Assembly: GCA_964606975.1 (NCBI GenBank)
Contig: CAZSGY010000031.1
Span: forward strand, 1 to 26,540
Reading direction: 5' to 3'
DNA: 26,540 bases
From: UBA8517 sp964606975
GTDB taxonomy: Bacteria > Patescibacteriota > Microgenomatia > UBA8517
The position numbers were made by a program, and so were the translations under genes. Positions 1-7,338 of this stretch are shown piece after piece; position 1 is the first letter of the stretch, and every line of letters begins with the position of its first letter. The notes beneath the pieces are model-generated. The model worked only from the letters and a program-made list of their open reading frames with translations. It ran no database searches and was not told where the DNA came from.

Positions 1-1
1 T

Positions 2-448
2 ATGATTTCTCAAACTTTACAACAAAAAATCGGTGAGGCAATGAAGGCTCATGATGCAGTGAGAGTATCCACCCTTAGGCTTCTTCTTTCGGCCTTTAAT
101 TATGAAGAAATTGCCAAACAGCGCAAATTAAGTGAGGAGGAAGAGTTGTCGTTGGTCAGACGCGAGGCCAAAAAAAGAAAAGAGGCAATAGAAATGTACG
201 CCAAGTCCGGAGCAAAAGAAAGGGAGGCGGCTGAAGCTGCCGAGCTTAAAATTCTCCAAGAATATTTACCTCCGGAAATGAGTGAAGAGGATGTAAGTAG
301 GTTGGTAAACGAAGGGATAAATGAATTGGGTGCAAAAACAATGGCGGACATGGGGAAAGTAATCGGTTTTGTTAAAGCCAAGGCCCCGGATGCAGACGGC
401 GGAAAAATTGCAGAAATTGTGCGACAACAGTTGGCAGCTAGTAGCTAG
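2..448 (+). CDS. GatB/YqeY-domain protein (YqeY-like)
   Basis: A 148-residue, highly charged helical protein matching the YqeY family, which is related to the tail domain of GatB, the amidotransferase subunit that binds tRNA. Seen: an N-terminal helix, the family's EEEL...RREAKKRKEAIE segment near residues 46-64, the EYLPPEMSEEDVSRLV segment near 87-102, and the MADMGKVIG segment near 114-122 that ends the family core. Length equals the usual family length. The ATG is the second base of the window, so an upstream start cannot be excluded, though the N-terminus aligns with family starts. A stand-alone YqeY has no firm biochemical role; a tRNA-linked function is inference. The last codons run into a degenerate CTAG-rich repeat. 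ybeY follows after 37 bp. Confidence 0.9.
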   Translation: MISQTLQQKIGEAMKAHDAVRVSTLRLLLSAFNYEEIAKQRKLSEEEELSLVRREAKKRKEAIEMYAKSGAKEREAAEAAELKILQEYLPPEMSEEDVSRLVNEGINELGAKTMADMGKVIGFVKAKAPDADGGKIAEIVRQQLAASS

Positions 449-480
449 AAGCTAGCTCCTAAATTCTAATTTCTAGTTAC
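430..480. repeat. Degenerate CTAG-rich short repeats at the yqeY-ybeY junction
   Basis: Several imperfect copies of a GCTAG-like word (agctag, tagctag, agctagct) are followed by variants of ctaatttctag. The repeats cover the last codons of the YqeY-like gene and the spacer. Comparable low-complexity spacers lie at 2415-2460, 3974-4060, 19010-19060 and 20352-20398. No function is evident. Confidence 0.5.
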
Positions 481-485
481 TATTC

Positions 486-884
486 ATGATTAAAGTTCTT
501 GTAAAAAAACAATCCAATTATCCTGTAAAAGTGCCTGTCATAAAAAAGAAATTAGCAAAGTTTTTGGCCGGGAAAGGGATAGTTTCCGATGCTGAGGTTT
601 CAATTGCCATTGTCGGAGAAAGCAAGATGATGGAGATCGGAAAAAAATATCTAAAAGACGGGAAGCTTCACAATGTTTTATCTTTTGTTGCGGAGGAAGA
701 CAAGGGCGGATTTGTTTATCCGCCTGATAAAAAGATACGTCTTGGAGAGATAATTGTTTGTTATCCACTTGCAGTGAAAGAATCCATTACTGAAGGCGTA
801 CTTATTGATGAGAGAGTTTACGAACTGATTGAGCACGGGGCATTGCACTTAATGGGAATACACCACGATGGTGACGGAGCGTAA
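486..884 (+). CDS. ybeY: Endoribonuclease YbeY (rRNA maturation factor)
   Basis: YbeY is a metal-dependent single-strand RNase that works in 16S rRNA 3' maturation and ribosome quality control. Seen: the zinc-binding H-x3-H-x5-H motif as H117, H121 and H127 in EHGALHLMGIHH, and the HNVLSF segment near 62-67 that replaces the usual TDVLSFP. The Asp normally before the third His is His here. At 132 residues it is slightly shorter than typical (about 150), ending five residues after the motif, so the usual C-terminal tail is cut short. dnaX starts 6 bp after the stop, which suggests co-transcription. The family call is firm; catalytic competence is inferred from the three histidines. Confidence 0.9.
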   Translation: MIKVLVKKQSNYPVKVPVIKKKLAKFLAGKGIVSDAEVSIAIVGESKMMEIGKKYLKDGKLHNVLSFVAEEDKGGFVYPPDKKIRLGEIIVCYPLAVKESITEGVLIDERVYELIEHGALHLMGIHHDGDGA

Positions 885-890
885 ATAAAT

Positions 891-2414
891 ATGACACTTT
901 ACTTAAAATATAGATCAAAAAACTTGGATGAGCTGGATCTGGTTGATGTTAGTGAGTCGTTGAAAAAGATAGTTGCTAAAAAATCCATGCCGCATGCGTT
1001 TTTGTTTGCCGGACCCAAGGGAACGGGAAAAACTTCGGCCGCCAGAATTTTGGCAAAAATTGTGAACTGCGAAGATATCCATGACGGCAAACCCTGCGAT
1101 AAATGCGGACAGTGTCTTGCAATCGGAAACGGTACAAACCTTGACGTGGTAGAAATGGACGCAGCCAGCCACCGTGGAATTGACGATGTCAGGGTTTTGA
1201 GGGAAGCTGCAAAACTGTCTCCTGTTTCCGCAAAGAAAAAAATCTACATTATTGACGAGGTCCACATGTTAACAACAGAGGCCAGTAATGCACTTTTAAA
1301 AATTCTGGAAGAGCCACCCGAACATGTTGTTTTTATTTTGGCGACAACCAACCCGGAAAAACTTATTGAAACAATCCGTTCCAGAACAACAATTATTACT
1401 TTCAGAAAAGCCAATTTGAAAGAAATCGTCCGGTCTCTTAAAAGAGTTGCGGAGGGAGAGGGTATCGAAGTGGAAGATGAAGTTCTTGGCATTATTGCTG
1501 CAGCCAGCGGCGGCTCTTTCAGGGATGGAATAAAAATTTTTGAACAACTGATAGCGGAAGAAAATCCTCTGACAAAGGAGTCGGTCGGAGAATCTCTTTA
1601 TAAAAACAAATCCTTTGATATCGAAAATTTTATCAAACTTCTTAAGAATAAAAAATTGGATGAACTTTTAAATGAAATTGAAAATATTAACTCCCGCGGT
1701 GTTTCCGCGGAACTCTTTTTGGAGTCTTTGATTAAAAAAATGAGAATGGGACTTTTATCTGAGGTTGGCGTGGGGAATGAGAAAATCGAAGGCTTTAGTA
1801 AGGCAGAGTTAATAAAACTTATTGATTTATTTAAGACTGCGTATGCAGATACCGCCTCTGTTCCTGTAGAACAATTACCTTTAGAGATGGCAGTAATCAC
1901 CTGGTGTGAAGAGGCAGGCGCAGGAAGGAATCCGCCTCCTGCTTCCGGCAAAAATGATTCTACCGACTCAGATTCTCAGGTGGCCGATGCCACACCGATA
2001 CCTGATTCCGAATCGCAGGATTCGGGTCAGACAAAATTTTCCGGCAAAGTTGAGCTAATGGGTGATTTTAAGTTAGATGACAGTGTCTGGAAAAATATTT
2101 TGGCACAAGTTAAACCTGTAAATGCCTCAATGGAGGCATTTTTGAGGGCTGCTAAACCGGTAAGCTATAACGGAAAAAACTTGGTTTTGGGGGTATATTA
2201 CAAATTCCACAAGGAAAGGATTGAAGAAGCCAAACACAGGAAAATTTTAGAAGAAATTGTCGGCAAAGTTTTGCAATCGCCGACAAAGGTTTCTTGTGTT
2301 TTAGTTGATCCGCCGCCCAAAAAAATAATTGAGGAAGCAAAAATAGAGACTGTTTTAACCGAAGGGAAAGATAAGGATATAGTCGAAATTGCTGAGAAAA
2401 TTTTCAGCAATTAA
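891..2414 (+). CDS. dnaX: DNA polymerase III subunit gamma/tau
   Basis: This is the clamp-loader ATPase subunit, which loads the sliding clamp at primed sites. Seen: Walker A GPKGTGKT at residues 41-48, the zinc-binding cysteines C60, C69, C72 and C75, Walker B IIDEVHML at 120-127, sensor-1 ATTN near 151-154 and an SRT arginine-finger region near 164-166. Domains I-III fill about residues 1-345. A low-complexity linker (about 345-385, rich in Asp, Ser, Pro and Gly) leads to a short C-terminal domain. The 507-residue length fits a tau-like product. The linker DNA contains a stem-forming repeat (1999-2030, reported separately). It lies in the conserved dnaX-ybaB-recR cluster. Confidence 0.96.
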   Translation: MTLYLKYRSKNLDELDLVDVSESLKKIVAKKSMPHAFLFAGPKGTGKTSAARILAKIVNCEDIHDGKPCDKCGQCLAIGNGTNLDVVEMDAASHRGIDDVRVLREAAKLSPVSAKKKIYIIDEVHMLTTEASNALLKILEEPPEHVVFILATTNPEKLIETIRSRTTIITFRKANLKEIVRSLKRVAEGEGIEVEDEVLGIIAAASGGSFRDGIKIFEQLIAEENPLTKESVGESLYKNKSFDIENFIKLLKNKKLDELLNEIENINSRGVSAELFLESLIKKMRMGLLSEVGVGNEKIEGFSKAELIKLIDLFKTAYADTASVPVEQLPLEMAVITWCEEAGAGRNPPPASGKNDSTDSDSQVADATPIPDSESQDSGQTKFSGKVELMGDFKLDDSVWKNILAQVKPVNASMEAFLRAAKPVSYNGKNLVLGVYYKFHKERIEEAKHRKILEEIVGKVLQSPTKVSCVLVDPPPKKIIEEAKIETVLTEGKDKDIVEIAEKIFSN

Positions 2415-2439
2415 TTCTCAATTAACCGGAAATTAGTAG

Positions 2440-2468
2440 TTGGAAATTTCTGCCCTATAAAGTAAAAT
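2440..2468 (+). promoter_or_regulatory. Promoter of ybaB (leaderless arrangement)
   Basis: TTGGAA at 2440-2445, a 17-bp spacer and TAAAAT at 2463-2468. Only 6 nt separate the -10 box from the ATG at 2475, so transcription would begin at or just before the start codon. No Shine-Dalgarno site is visible. Confidence 0.6.
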
Positions 2469-2474
2469 TAGTCT

Positions 2475-2753
2475 ATGTTTGACAAAGTTAAAGGTCTAGC
2501 CAATATGCAGCGCCAAGCCAAGGAGCTGCAAAAAGAACTTGAAAAAATTATCCAAACAGAGGAAAAACATGGCTATATAGTTTCCGTTACCGGAGACCAA
2601 AAGATCCGTTACATTAAAAAAGACGGTGAAGATATGAAAGAATTGACTGATCTAATTAATGAGTCAATGAAAAAGGTGCAGAAAGAATCCGCAAAGAAAA
2701 TGATGGATATGGGCGGAGGCTTATCGGGTCTTCTGGGAGGCTTGGGAAAGTAA
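2475..2753 (+). CDS. ybaB: YbaB/EbfC family nucleoid-associated protein
   Basis: This small DNA-binding protein of 92 residues is the usual gene between dnaX and recR. Seen: an N-terminal amphipathic helix (about 8-28, rich in K, E and Q), a central beta region (about 33-50), a second helix (about 55-83), and the Met/Gly-rich tail MMDMGGGLSGLLGGLGK typical of the family. Length is slightly below the usual 100-110. Family members bind DNA as dimers and influence recombination and repair. It has its own promoter 6 nt upstream of the start, so it need not depend on dnaX read-through. Confidence 0.93.
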   Translation: MFDKVKGLANMQRQAKELQKELEKIIQTEEKHGYIVSVTGDQKIRYIKKDGEDMKELTDLINESMKKVQKESAKKMMDMGGGLSGLLGGLGK

Positions 2754-2814
2754 ATTGTAGTTCGATGCATTTTTAAAATCTACCAGTCGGTTTTTTTCTG
2801 CTACAATTGTCTGT

Positions 2815-3423
2815 ATGAAAGTAGCCCGTCCCATCGCAGCTTTAATTGAGTCTTTTCAAAAACTTCCGGGTGTAGGACCTAAAAGTGCCCAAAGACTAAC
2901 TTATTATTTACTGCATGTTCCTCAGTCTCAACTCGACGACTTTGCAGAAAATATCTCTAAACTTAAAAAGGAAACCGTAGTGTGTTCTCTTTGCAAAAAT
3001 GTTAACGAAGTCGACCCGTGTTCAATTTGTTCGGATGTGAACCGCGATCATTCACAGATAATGGTGGTGGAGGCTCCGCTGGATGTTGTCGCTTTTGAGA
3101 GAACAGGAAAATACAAAGGTGCGTACCATGTTTTACACGGGGCAATCAACCCATTAGAGAATATCGGTCCGGATGAAATATATGTTCGAGAGTTAATAGA
3201 TAGAGTAAAAAATAGTGAGCCAAATATTAAAGAAGTGATTATTGCTACTAATCCCACCATGGAGGGTGAGGCAACGGCGATGTATATTAAAAAACAACTA
3301 AGCGCTATTAATCAGCAATTGATAGTTACCCGTCTGGGTATGGGAATTCCGACGGGAGCTGATTTGGAATATGCTGATGAAGTCACCTTGAGTAGGGCGA
3401 TCGAGGGTAGAAGAGAGCTTTAA
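2815..3423 (+). CDS. recR: Recombination mediator RecR
   Basis: RecR acts with RecF/RecO to load RecA at gaps in DNA. Seen: a helix-hairpin-helix KLPGVGPKSAQRL at about 16-28, a C4 zinc finger (C57, C60, C69, C72), then a Toprim domain from about residue 81 with VVEAPLD near 84-90 and IIATNPTMEGEAT near 142-154, and the C-terminal Walker-B-like EYADEVTLSRAI segment. The full length of 202 residues matches the family. An extended -10 (TGC then TACAAT at 2802-2807) ends 7 nt before the ATG, so the message is probably leaderless. The -10 lies in an 8-bp inverted repeat whose other arm abuts the ybaB stop. Confidence 0.96.
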   Translation: MKVARPIAALIESFQKLPGVGPKSAQRLTYYLLHVPQSQLDDFAENISKLKKETVVCSLCKNVNEVDPCSICSDVNRDHSQIMVVEAPLDVVAFERTGKYKGAYHVLHGAINPLENIGPDEIYVRELIDRVKNSEPNIKEVIIATNPTMEGEATAMYIKKQLSAINQQLIVTRLGMGIPTGADLEYADEVTLSRAIEGRREL

Positions 3424-3442
3424 CGGACGAGATATCTGCAAT

Positions 3443-3973
3443 ATGAAACCTGCCATAATTTCTGATTCAGCTAAAAGTGCAAAATCTGTTGCTGCCGGCA
3501 TTGCCAGACAGATTGCCCAGGAGCCTGCCGAAATTCTCAAAGATGCGGGCGAACAAGTAAGAGGAGACATCCACTCCGAAACTGCTGGGGAAAATTTCAA
3601 GGGTAGCGATGAAAATTTGGCGGTACACCAAGCCAACGACCAAGCCACGTCCCAAAGACTTGTCAAAGCTTTACAGAAAGAAATAGAAGACATTCAGAAA
3701 CACGATTTAGTTTCTACTCTTCAGGCAAAAATTTCGGAAGGAACCGAAGTGGCCTTGAATGATTACCATGAACTTAGTATGGAAGAAAAACAAGTTTTGA
3801 AAGCACAAATGGAAGCAGTAAGAAATCAAAACCGGCTGCAAGCTTACAACCAATCCTTAGGTGAGGTCCCGGCAATTCATAGCAAACCCAGCCGCAGATT
3901 CGGAGCAGGTCAAAAACAAGAAGCGGAAAGAGAACGGACACGGGTTGAAAAACCGATTCCCCCAAGCGGGTAA
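3443..3973 (+). CDS. Hypothetical protein, hydrophilic, between recR and cysS
   Basis: I do not recognise this 176-residue protein. It has no membrane segment or signal peptide and is strongly hydrophilic, with predicted helices at about 75-110 (rich in K, E and Q) and 112-138 (MEEKQVLKAQMEAVRNQNRL). The basic C-terminal tail (about 148-170) ends in KPIPPSG. It starts 19 bp after recR with no convincing Shine-Dalgarno site, so it is probably co-transcribed with recR. Clean reading frame and uniform codon use support a real gene. Its position in a repair/translation housekeeping run suggests a cytosolic role, but no function can be assigned. Confidence 0.75.
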   Translation: MKPAIISDSAKSAKSVAAGIARQIAQEPAEILKDAGEQVRGDIHSETAGENFKGSDENLAVHQANDQATSQRLVKALQKEIEDIQKHDLVSTLQAKISEGTEVALNDYHELSMEEKQVLKAQMEAVRNQNRLQAYNQSLGEVPAIHSKPSRRFGAGQKQEAERERTRVEKPIPPSG

Positions 3974-4060
3974 AATTCCAAATTACAAGAATTCAAATCA
4001 AAAATAATCAGCAATCGGAATCTGCAAATTTGCGTACTGTTTGGAACTTGGAACTTTTTT
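3974..4060. repeat. Degenerate short-word repeats upstream of cysS
   Basis: AT-rich spacer built from variants of a short word: attccaaatta, aattcaaatc, tttggaacttggaac. It has the same character as the other low-complexity spacers in the window. The last copies overlap the cysS -35 region. Confidence 0.45.
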
Positions 4061-4068
4061 GCTAGAAT
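4041..4068 (+). promoter_or_regulatory. Promoter of cysS (extended -10, leaderless arrangement)
   Basis: TTGGAA at 4041-4046, a 16-bp spacer ending in TGC, and TAGAAT at 4063-4068. The first ATG is at 4074 (5 nt after the -10) and a second, in-frame ATG is at 4077. The spacing fits either start as the 5' end of a leaderless message. Confidence 0.6.
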
Positions 4069-4073
4069 AGCAA

Positions 4074-5477
4074 ATGATGGATATCTACTTAACCAATTCG
4101 CTGACACGGAAAAAAGAAAAGTTTGAGCCTATAAATCCTCCCGATGTCGGTCTTTACACCTGTGGCATGACCGTATACGACTATGCGCACATAGGCCACG
4201 GCCGGAAATATGTCACAGATGATATTCTCAAAAGAACCCTGAGGGTAAATGGCTATCGGGTAAAACATGTCCAAAATGTAACAGATGTCGGACATTTGGT
4301 TTCGGATGCGGATGAAGGCGAAGACAAGTTGGAAAAGGGAGCAACAAAACAAGGAAAGACTGTGTGGGAAGTGGCCGAATTTTTTACCAAGAATTTTTAC
4401 GAATCTATGGACAGGCTTAATATCATCCGGCCCGATGTGGTTTGCAAAGCCACTGAGCATTTAGAGGAACAAATTAAGTTAATTGAAAAGATTCTTGAAA
4501 GCGGTTTTGCCTATGACACACCCGAGGCCGTGTATTTTGATGTCAGTAAGTTTCCGGATTACGGCAAAGCGTTCGGACAAAACCTTGAAGACAAAAAGGT
4601 AGCAGTTCGTGAAGAGGTCCATACCGGCGAACACAAAAAACATCCCGCAGATTTTGCCTTATGGTTTAAGCGGGTCGGACGGTTCGCGGATCATGTTATG
4701 CATTGGGATTCTCCCTGGGGTGACGGATTTCCGGGTTGGCATATTGAATGTTCGGCCATGAGTATGAAATACTTGGGCGAGCAGTTTGACATCCACACCG
4801 GCGGGGAAGACCACACCGCCATTCATCACCCCAACGAAATAGCTCAAAGCGAAGCCGCTACCGGAAAAATCCCGTTTGTTAATTATTGGCTGCATACGGC
4901 CTTTTTGATGGTTGATGGAAAAAAGATGAGCAAAAGTTTGGGAAATTTTTATACGGTAGATGATGTTGCGGCAAAAAACTTTGATCCTTTATCGCTCAGG
5001 TATTTGTATCTGGGTACACATTATCGGGATCCGTTAAATTTTACCTGGGATTCACTAATGGCTGCCCAAAACGCTTTGAATAAACTTAAGAGCCTTATCC
5101 TGTCATATAGATCTGAAAATGACCGAACAATGTTGTCGGAGGAAAAGCAAATTAAGGTAAGCGATTATAACGGCAGGTTTATGGCTGCAATAAACGATGA
5201 TTTAAATACCCCCCAAGCATTAGCGGTAGTTTGGGAAATGCTTAAAAGCAATATTCCCTCGACGGACAAATACGATCTGGCTTTGTCTTTCGATGAGATT
5301 TTGGGATTGGGTCTATCAAAAGTGGAGGAAACAAAATCAGAAATTCCGGAAGAAATTGGAATGCTTATAAATGAAAGACAAAAACTGAGAGCTGAGGGCA
5401 AATTTGCTGAAGCAGATAAAATACGCGACCGGATAATAGCCGCAGGCTTTAGTGTAAATGATGAAACCTTAAAATAA
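4074..5477 (+). CDS. cysS: Cysteinyl-tRNA synthetase
   Basis: A class I synthetase that charges tRNA-Cys. Seen: the HIGH signature as HIGH at 39-42 (in TVYDYAHIGHGR), KMSKS at 284-288, and the zinc site that discriminates cysteine: C30, C226 (in WHIECS), H251 and E255 (in HHPNE). The C-terminal helical tRNA-binding part includes the ERQKLRAEGKFAEADKIRDRI segment typical of the family end. The length of 467 is normal. Two adjacent Met codons open the frame; 4077 may be the true start. The HAD gene begins 7 bp downstream, probably in the same transcript. Confidence 0.97.
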   Translation: MMDIYLTNSLTRKKEKFEPINPPDVGLYTCGMTVYDYAHIGHGRKYVTDDILKRTLRVNGYRVKHVQNVTDVGHLVSDADEGEDKLEKGATKQGKTVWEVAEFFTKNFYESMDRLNIIRPDVVCKATEHLEEQIKLIEKILESGFAYDTPEAVYFDVSKFPDYGKAFGQNLEDKKVAVREEVHTGEHKKHPADFALWFKRVGRFADHVMHWDSPWGDGFPGWHIECSAMSMKYLGEQFDIHTGGEDHTAIHHPNEIAQSEAATGKIPFVNYWLHTAFLMVDGKKMSKSLGNFYTVDDVAAKNFDPLSLRYLYLGTHYRDPLNFTWDSLMAAQNALNKLKSLILSYRSENDRTMLSEEKQIKVSDYNGRFMAAINDDLNTPQALAVVWEMLKSNIPSTDKYDLALSFDEILGLGLSKVEETKSEIPEEIGMLINERQKLRAEGKFAEADKIRDRIIAAGFSVNDETLK

Positions 5478-5484
5478 TTTCAAT

Positions 5485-6132
5485 ATGAAAATCGCAGCAG
5501 TAATTTTTGACCTTAACGGTACAGTTTTAGAAGATGAGGATGAATATGGCAAAGCTTTTAATAAAGTTCTCAAAAGTTTGGGATTTGATCCGAAAACAGA
5601 AATTTCTCACGAAAAAGGAATCGGAGTAAAAGAAAACTGGGTTAAATTTATCGAAAAATACGGCATTAAAACTGACAAAACTCTTGAAACACTGACTAAA
5701 GAAACGCAGGATAATTATTTAGACGAGATTGACAATGTCACCATACGTGAGGGGTTTGCCGATTTTGTTGAAGACCTTAGGGACGGCGGTATCCAGATAG
5801 CTTTGGCTACTTCAAATACCTGGGAGCAAACTGACAAAATCTTAGATACAGTTAATTTGCAGGAGGTGTTTGATGTAATTACGACCTGTGATGAGGTTAC
5901 TTTTAATAAACCCGATCCGGATATTTTTGTTGTTACAGCAGATAAACTGGGTGCCGAAAGATATGAATGCTTGGTTATTGAGGACTCACCTGCAGGGATT
6001 GAGGCAGCCAGACGTGCGGGGATGAAAGTGGTAGGGATCGCTTCAGATGGTAATTATCAAGAGTTGTCTAAAGCCGATTTGGTTGTTGAGAATTTCTCCG
6101 AAATAACCGCACAAGCAATTGATCAATTGTAA
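5485..6132 (+). CDS. HAD-superfamily hydrolase (beta-phosphoglucomutase-like)
   Basis: A 215-residue haloacid-dehalogenase-fold enzyme with a helical cap of the phosphatase/phosphoglucomutase type. Seen: motif I FDLNGT with nucleophile D9, motif II around ATSN (S110), motif III K142 in NKPDPDIF, and motif IV IEDSPAG (E166, D167). Oddity: the second motif-I aspartate, normally the general acid/base, is Asn (N11). That would be expected to weaken or alter phosphatase chemistry. The substrate is unknown. A TAAAAT at 5470-5475 ends 9 nt before the ATG, so a separate leaderless transcript is possible in addition to read-through from cysS. Confidence 0.88.
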   Translation: MKIAAVIFDLNGTVLEDEDEYGKAFNKVLKSLGFDPKTEISHEKGIGVKENWVKFIEKYGIKTDKTLETLTKETQDNYLDEIDNVTIREGFADFVEDLRDGGIQIALATSNTWEQTDKILDTVNLQEVFDVITTCDEVTFNKPDPDIFVVTADKLGAERYECLVIEDSPAGIEAARRAGMKVVGIASDGNYQELSKADLVVENFSEITAQAIDQL

Positions 6133-6173
6133 TATGGCTAACGCAGGATAGTTAATTTTGCTATTATTAATAG

Positions 6174-6839
6174 ATGGAACAAAATAAAGAGTCAAATTTT
6201 AATATTGTCACGACTACAAAATCTGACAAAGGCACAAAAAAGGGGTTAATTATCGGTGCCATAATTGTTTTATTCTTAGCTATAAGTATTCCGGCCGGGG
6301 TCTATTTGGTAAAGCAACAGCAGGATATCAGGGAAAAGGCGGAAGAAGCCCTGCTTTGCCCGGCGGCAGAAGCCTGTCCGGTTCCCGGAGACCCGACACT
6401 TCTTAGAAGCTGCTCCTCGGCCAGTGATGGACAGACACCGGTTGATGTTAGCTGTTCTACTATTGCAAATGTTGGAACAACAACACTTTGTGGCGCAGTC
6501 AGTTATTGTTGTCCTTCGTTGGGTGCGTCTTGGACAACGGATCTAACTTTGTGTGCGGTTCCTTCTCCGACTGAAACCCCGCTGCCGACAGAAACTCCGC
6601 AAGCCACGGCAAGCGCCAGCCCTACAACAACCCCGACAGCAACTGCAACCACATCGTCTGCTCTGGCCACTGCAACACCGACAGGACTTCCTACCACCAA
6701 GCCGACGTCCACATCGGTTTCGGCCAGTTCTTCCGCGACCCCGATCCCCGTACCCGAAACCGGGACTGAATGGCCGACAGTTGTCGGAATAGGATTGGGA
6801 ATATTGGTAATAATTGGTTCAATTCTTCTTGTACTCTAA
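6174..6839 (+). CDS. Cell-surface protein: Cys-rich domain, P/T/S linker, sortase-like C-terminal signal
   Basis: Predicted exported, membrane-tethered protein of 221 residues with no named family. Order of parts: a charged cytosolic N-terminus (1-23), a membrane segment at about 24-45 followed by VKQQQDIREKAEE, a small domain with eight cysteines (C62, C68, C80, C94, C106, C112, C113, C127) that could form four disulfides, a Pro/Thr/Ser/Ala linker (about 130-192), then VPETG at 193-197 followed by a hydrophobic stretch (about 202-221) to the end. The tail resembles an LPxTG sorting signal but lacks the usual basic residues at the very end. No sortase gene lies in the window. An extended -10 (TGC then TATTAT at 6162-6167) ends 6 nt before the ATG. 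Confidence 0.8.
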   Translation: MEQNKESNFNIVTTTKSDKGTKKGLIIGAIIVLFLAISIPAGVYLVKQQQDIREKAEEALLCPAAEACPVPGDPTLLRSCSSASDGQTPVDVSCSTIANVGTTTLCGAVSYCCPSLGASWTTDLTLCAVPSPTETPLPTETPQATASASPTTTPTATATTSSALATATPTGLPTTKPTSTSVSASSSATPIPVPETGTEWPTVVGIGLGILVIIGSILLVL

Positions 6840-6862
6840 AGATTCTTAAATCTTTCGGAAGG

Positions 6863-7210
6863 TTAATGAAGTCTGATTTTTTTAATTGAAAATACATCCC
6901 TTGAGTAAATAGGGGATTTGGATACCACGATTCCGACATGGTCTATCAGAGGAAAGTGGCTTTTAACTTCGGACTGGAATTTTTCAGCAAGATTGGAGGT
7001 ATACGAACCAAAACCGGCATTTTCCGAATGTTTGCAAAGCCTATCTTCCCATTCGTGGATAACATCCAATATTTTTTCGCCGATTTGATTAAAAGTTTCC
7101 TGGTTTTTATCCTGATCGATGGAGTATTCAAAATGGGCTTTAGTGAATTGCTCAAATATCTCCTTATTCTCGGAAACCATTTTTTCGTAATACTCTTTAT
7201 ATTTTGTCAT
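6863..7210 (-). CDS. Hypothetical protein, helical, unknown family
   Basis: A 115-residue acidic/amphipathic protein with no membrane segment and no family I can name. The N-terminal two thirds looks alpha-helical (YKEYYEKMVSEN; FEQFTKAHFEYSIDQ; IGEKILDVIHEWEDRL); the end reads FSIKKIRLH. The opposite strand has a 98-residue frame that I treat as a shadow. It is convergent with the surface-protein gene (23 bp between stops), and a weak AT hairpin (6838-6855) sits across the junction. Its start codon region (ATGACAAAATATA) is repeated twice more just upstream, see the repeat at 7198-7281. Confidence 0.6.
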   Translation of the reverse strand: MTKYKEYYEKMVSENKEIFEQFTKAHFEYSIDQDKNQETFNQIGEKILDVIHEWEDRLCKHSENAGFGSYTSNLAEKFQSEVKSHFPLIDHVGIVVSKSPIYSRDVFSIKKIRLH

Positions 7211-7281
7211 AAAATAACGAGATTTTTTGTTTAAAATATCGACTATATTTTGTCATAAAAATATCGACTATATTTTGTCAT
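7198..7281. repeat. Triplicated gene-start sequence upstream of the 6863-7210 gene
   Basis: Two perfect 24-bp copies (7233-7256 and 7258-7281) repeat with a 25-bp period. A third, partial copy (13 bp, 7198-7210) is the real start of the minus-strand gene. On the minus strand each copy begins ATGACAAAATATA and encodes MTKY. The two upstream copies open short frames of 12 and 19 codons, MTKYSRYFYDKI and MTKYSRYFKQKISLFYDKI, which resemble the real MTKYKEYYEKM. Confidence 0.85.
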
Positions 7282-7338
7282 GAGCGCTTTCAGAAATTTT
7301 GTCTGAAAACAATGCAGAAATCAACCCTTGACTTGAAG

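Noticed and set aside
1733..1740. A7 run in dnaX followed by TGA in the +1 frame, with a CCGCGG/CCGCGG stem upstream: possible gamma-producing slippage
   Set aside because: It would stop the protein near residue 283, before domain III is complete, so it cannot give a working gamma; the run also lies on the wrong side of the stem.
6938..7234. 98-residue plus-strand hydrophobic frame opposite the 6863-7210 gene
   Set aside because: The minus frame is charged and soluble-looking, and its start lies at the repeated MTKY unit; the plus frame has no promoter or ribosome site and runs into the repeat.
7198..7281. CRISPR-like array
   Set aside because: The repeats are directly adjacent (25-bp period) with no spacers and no cas genes.
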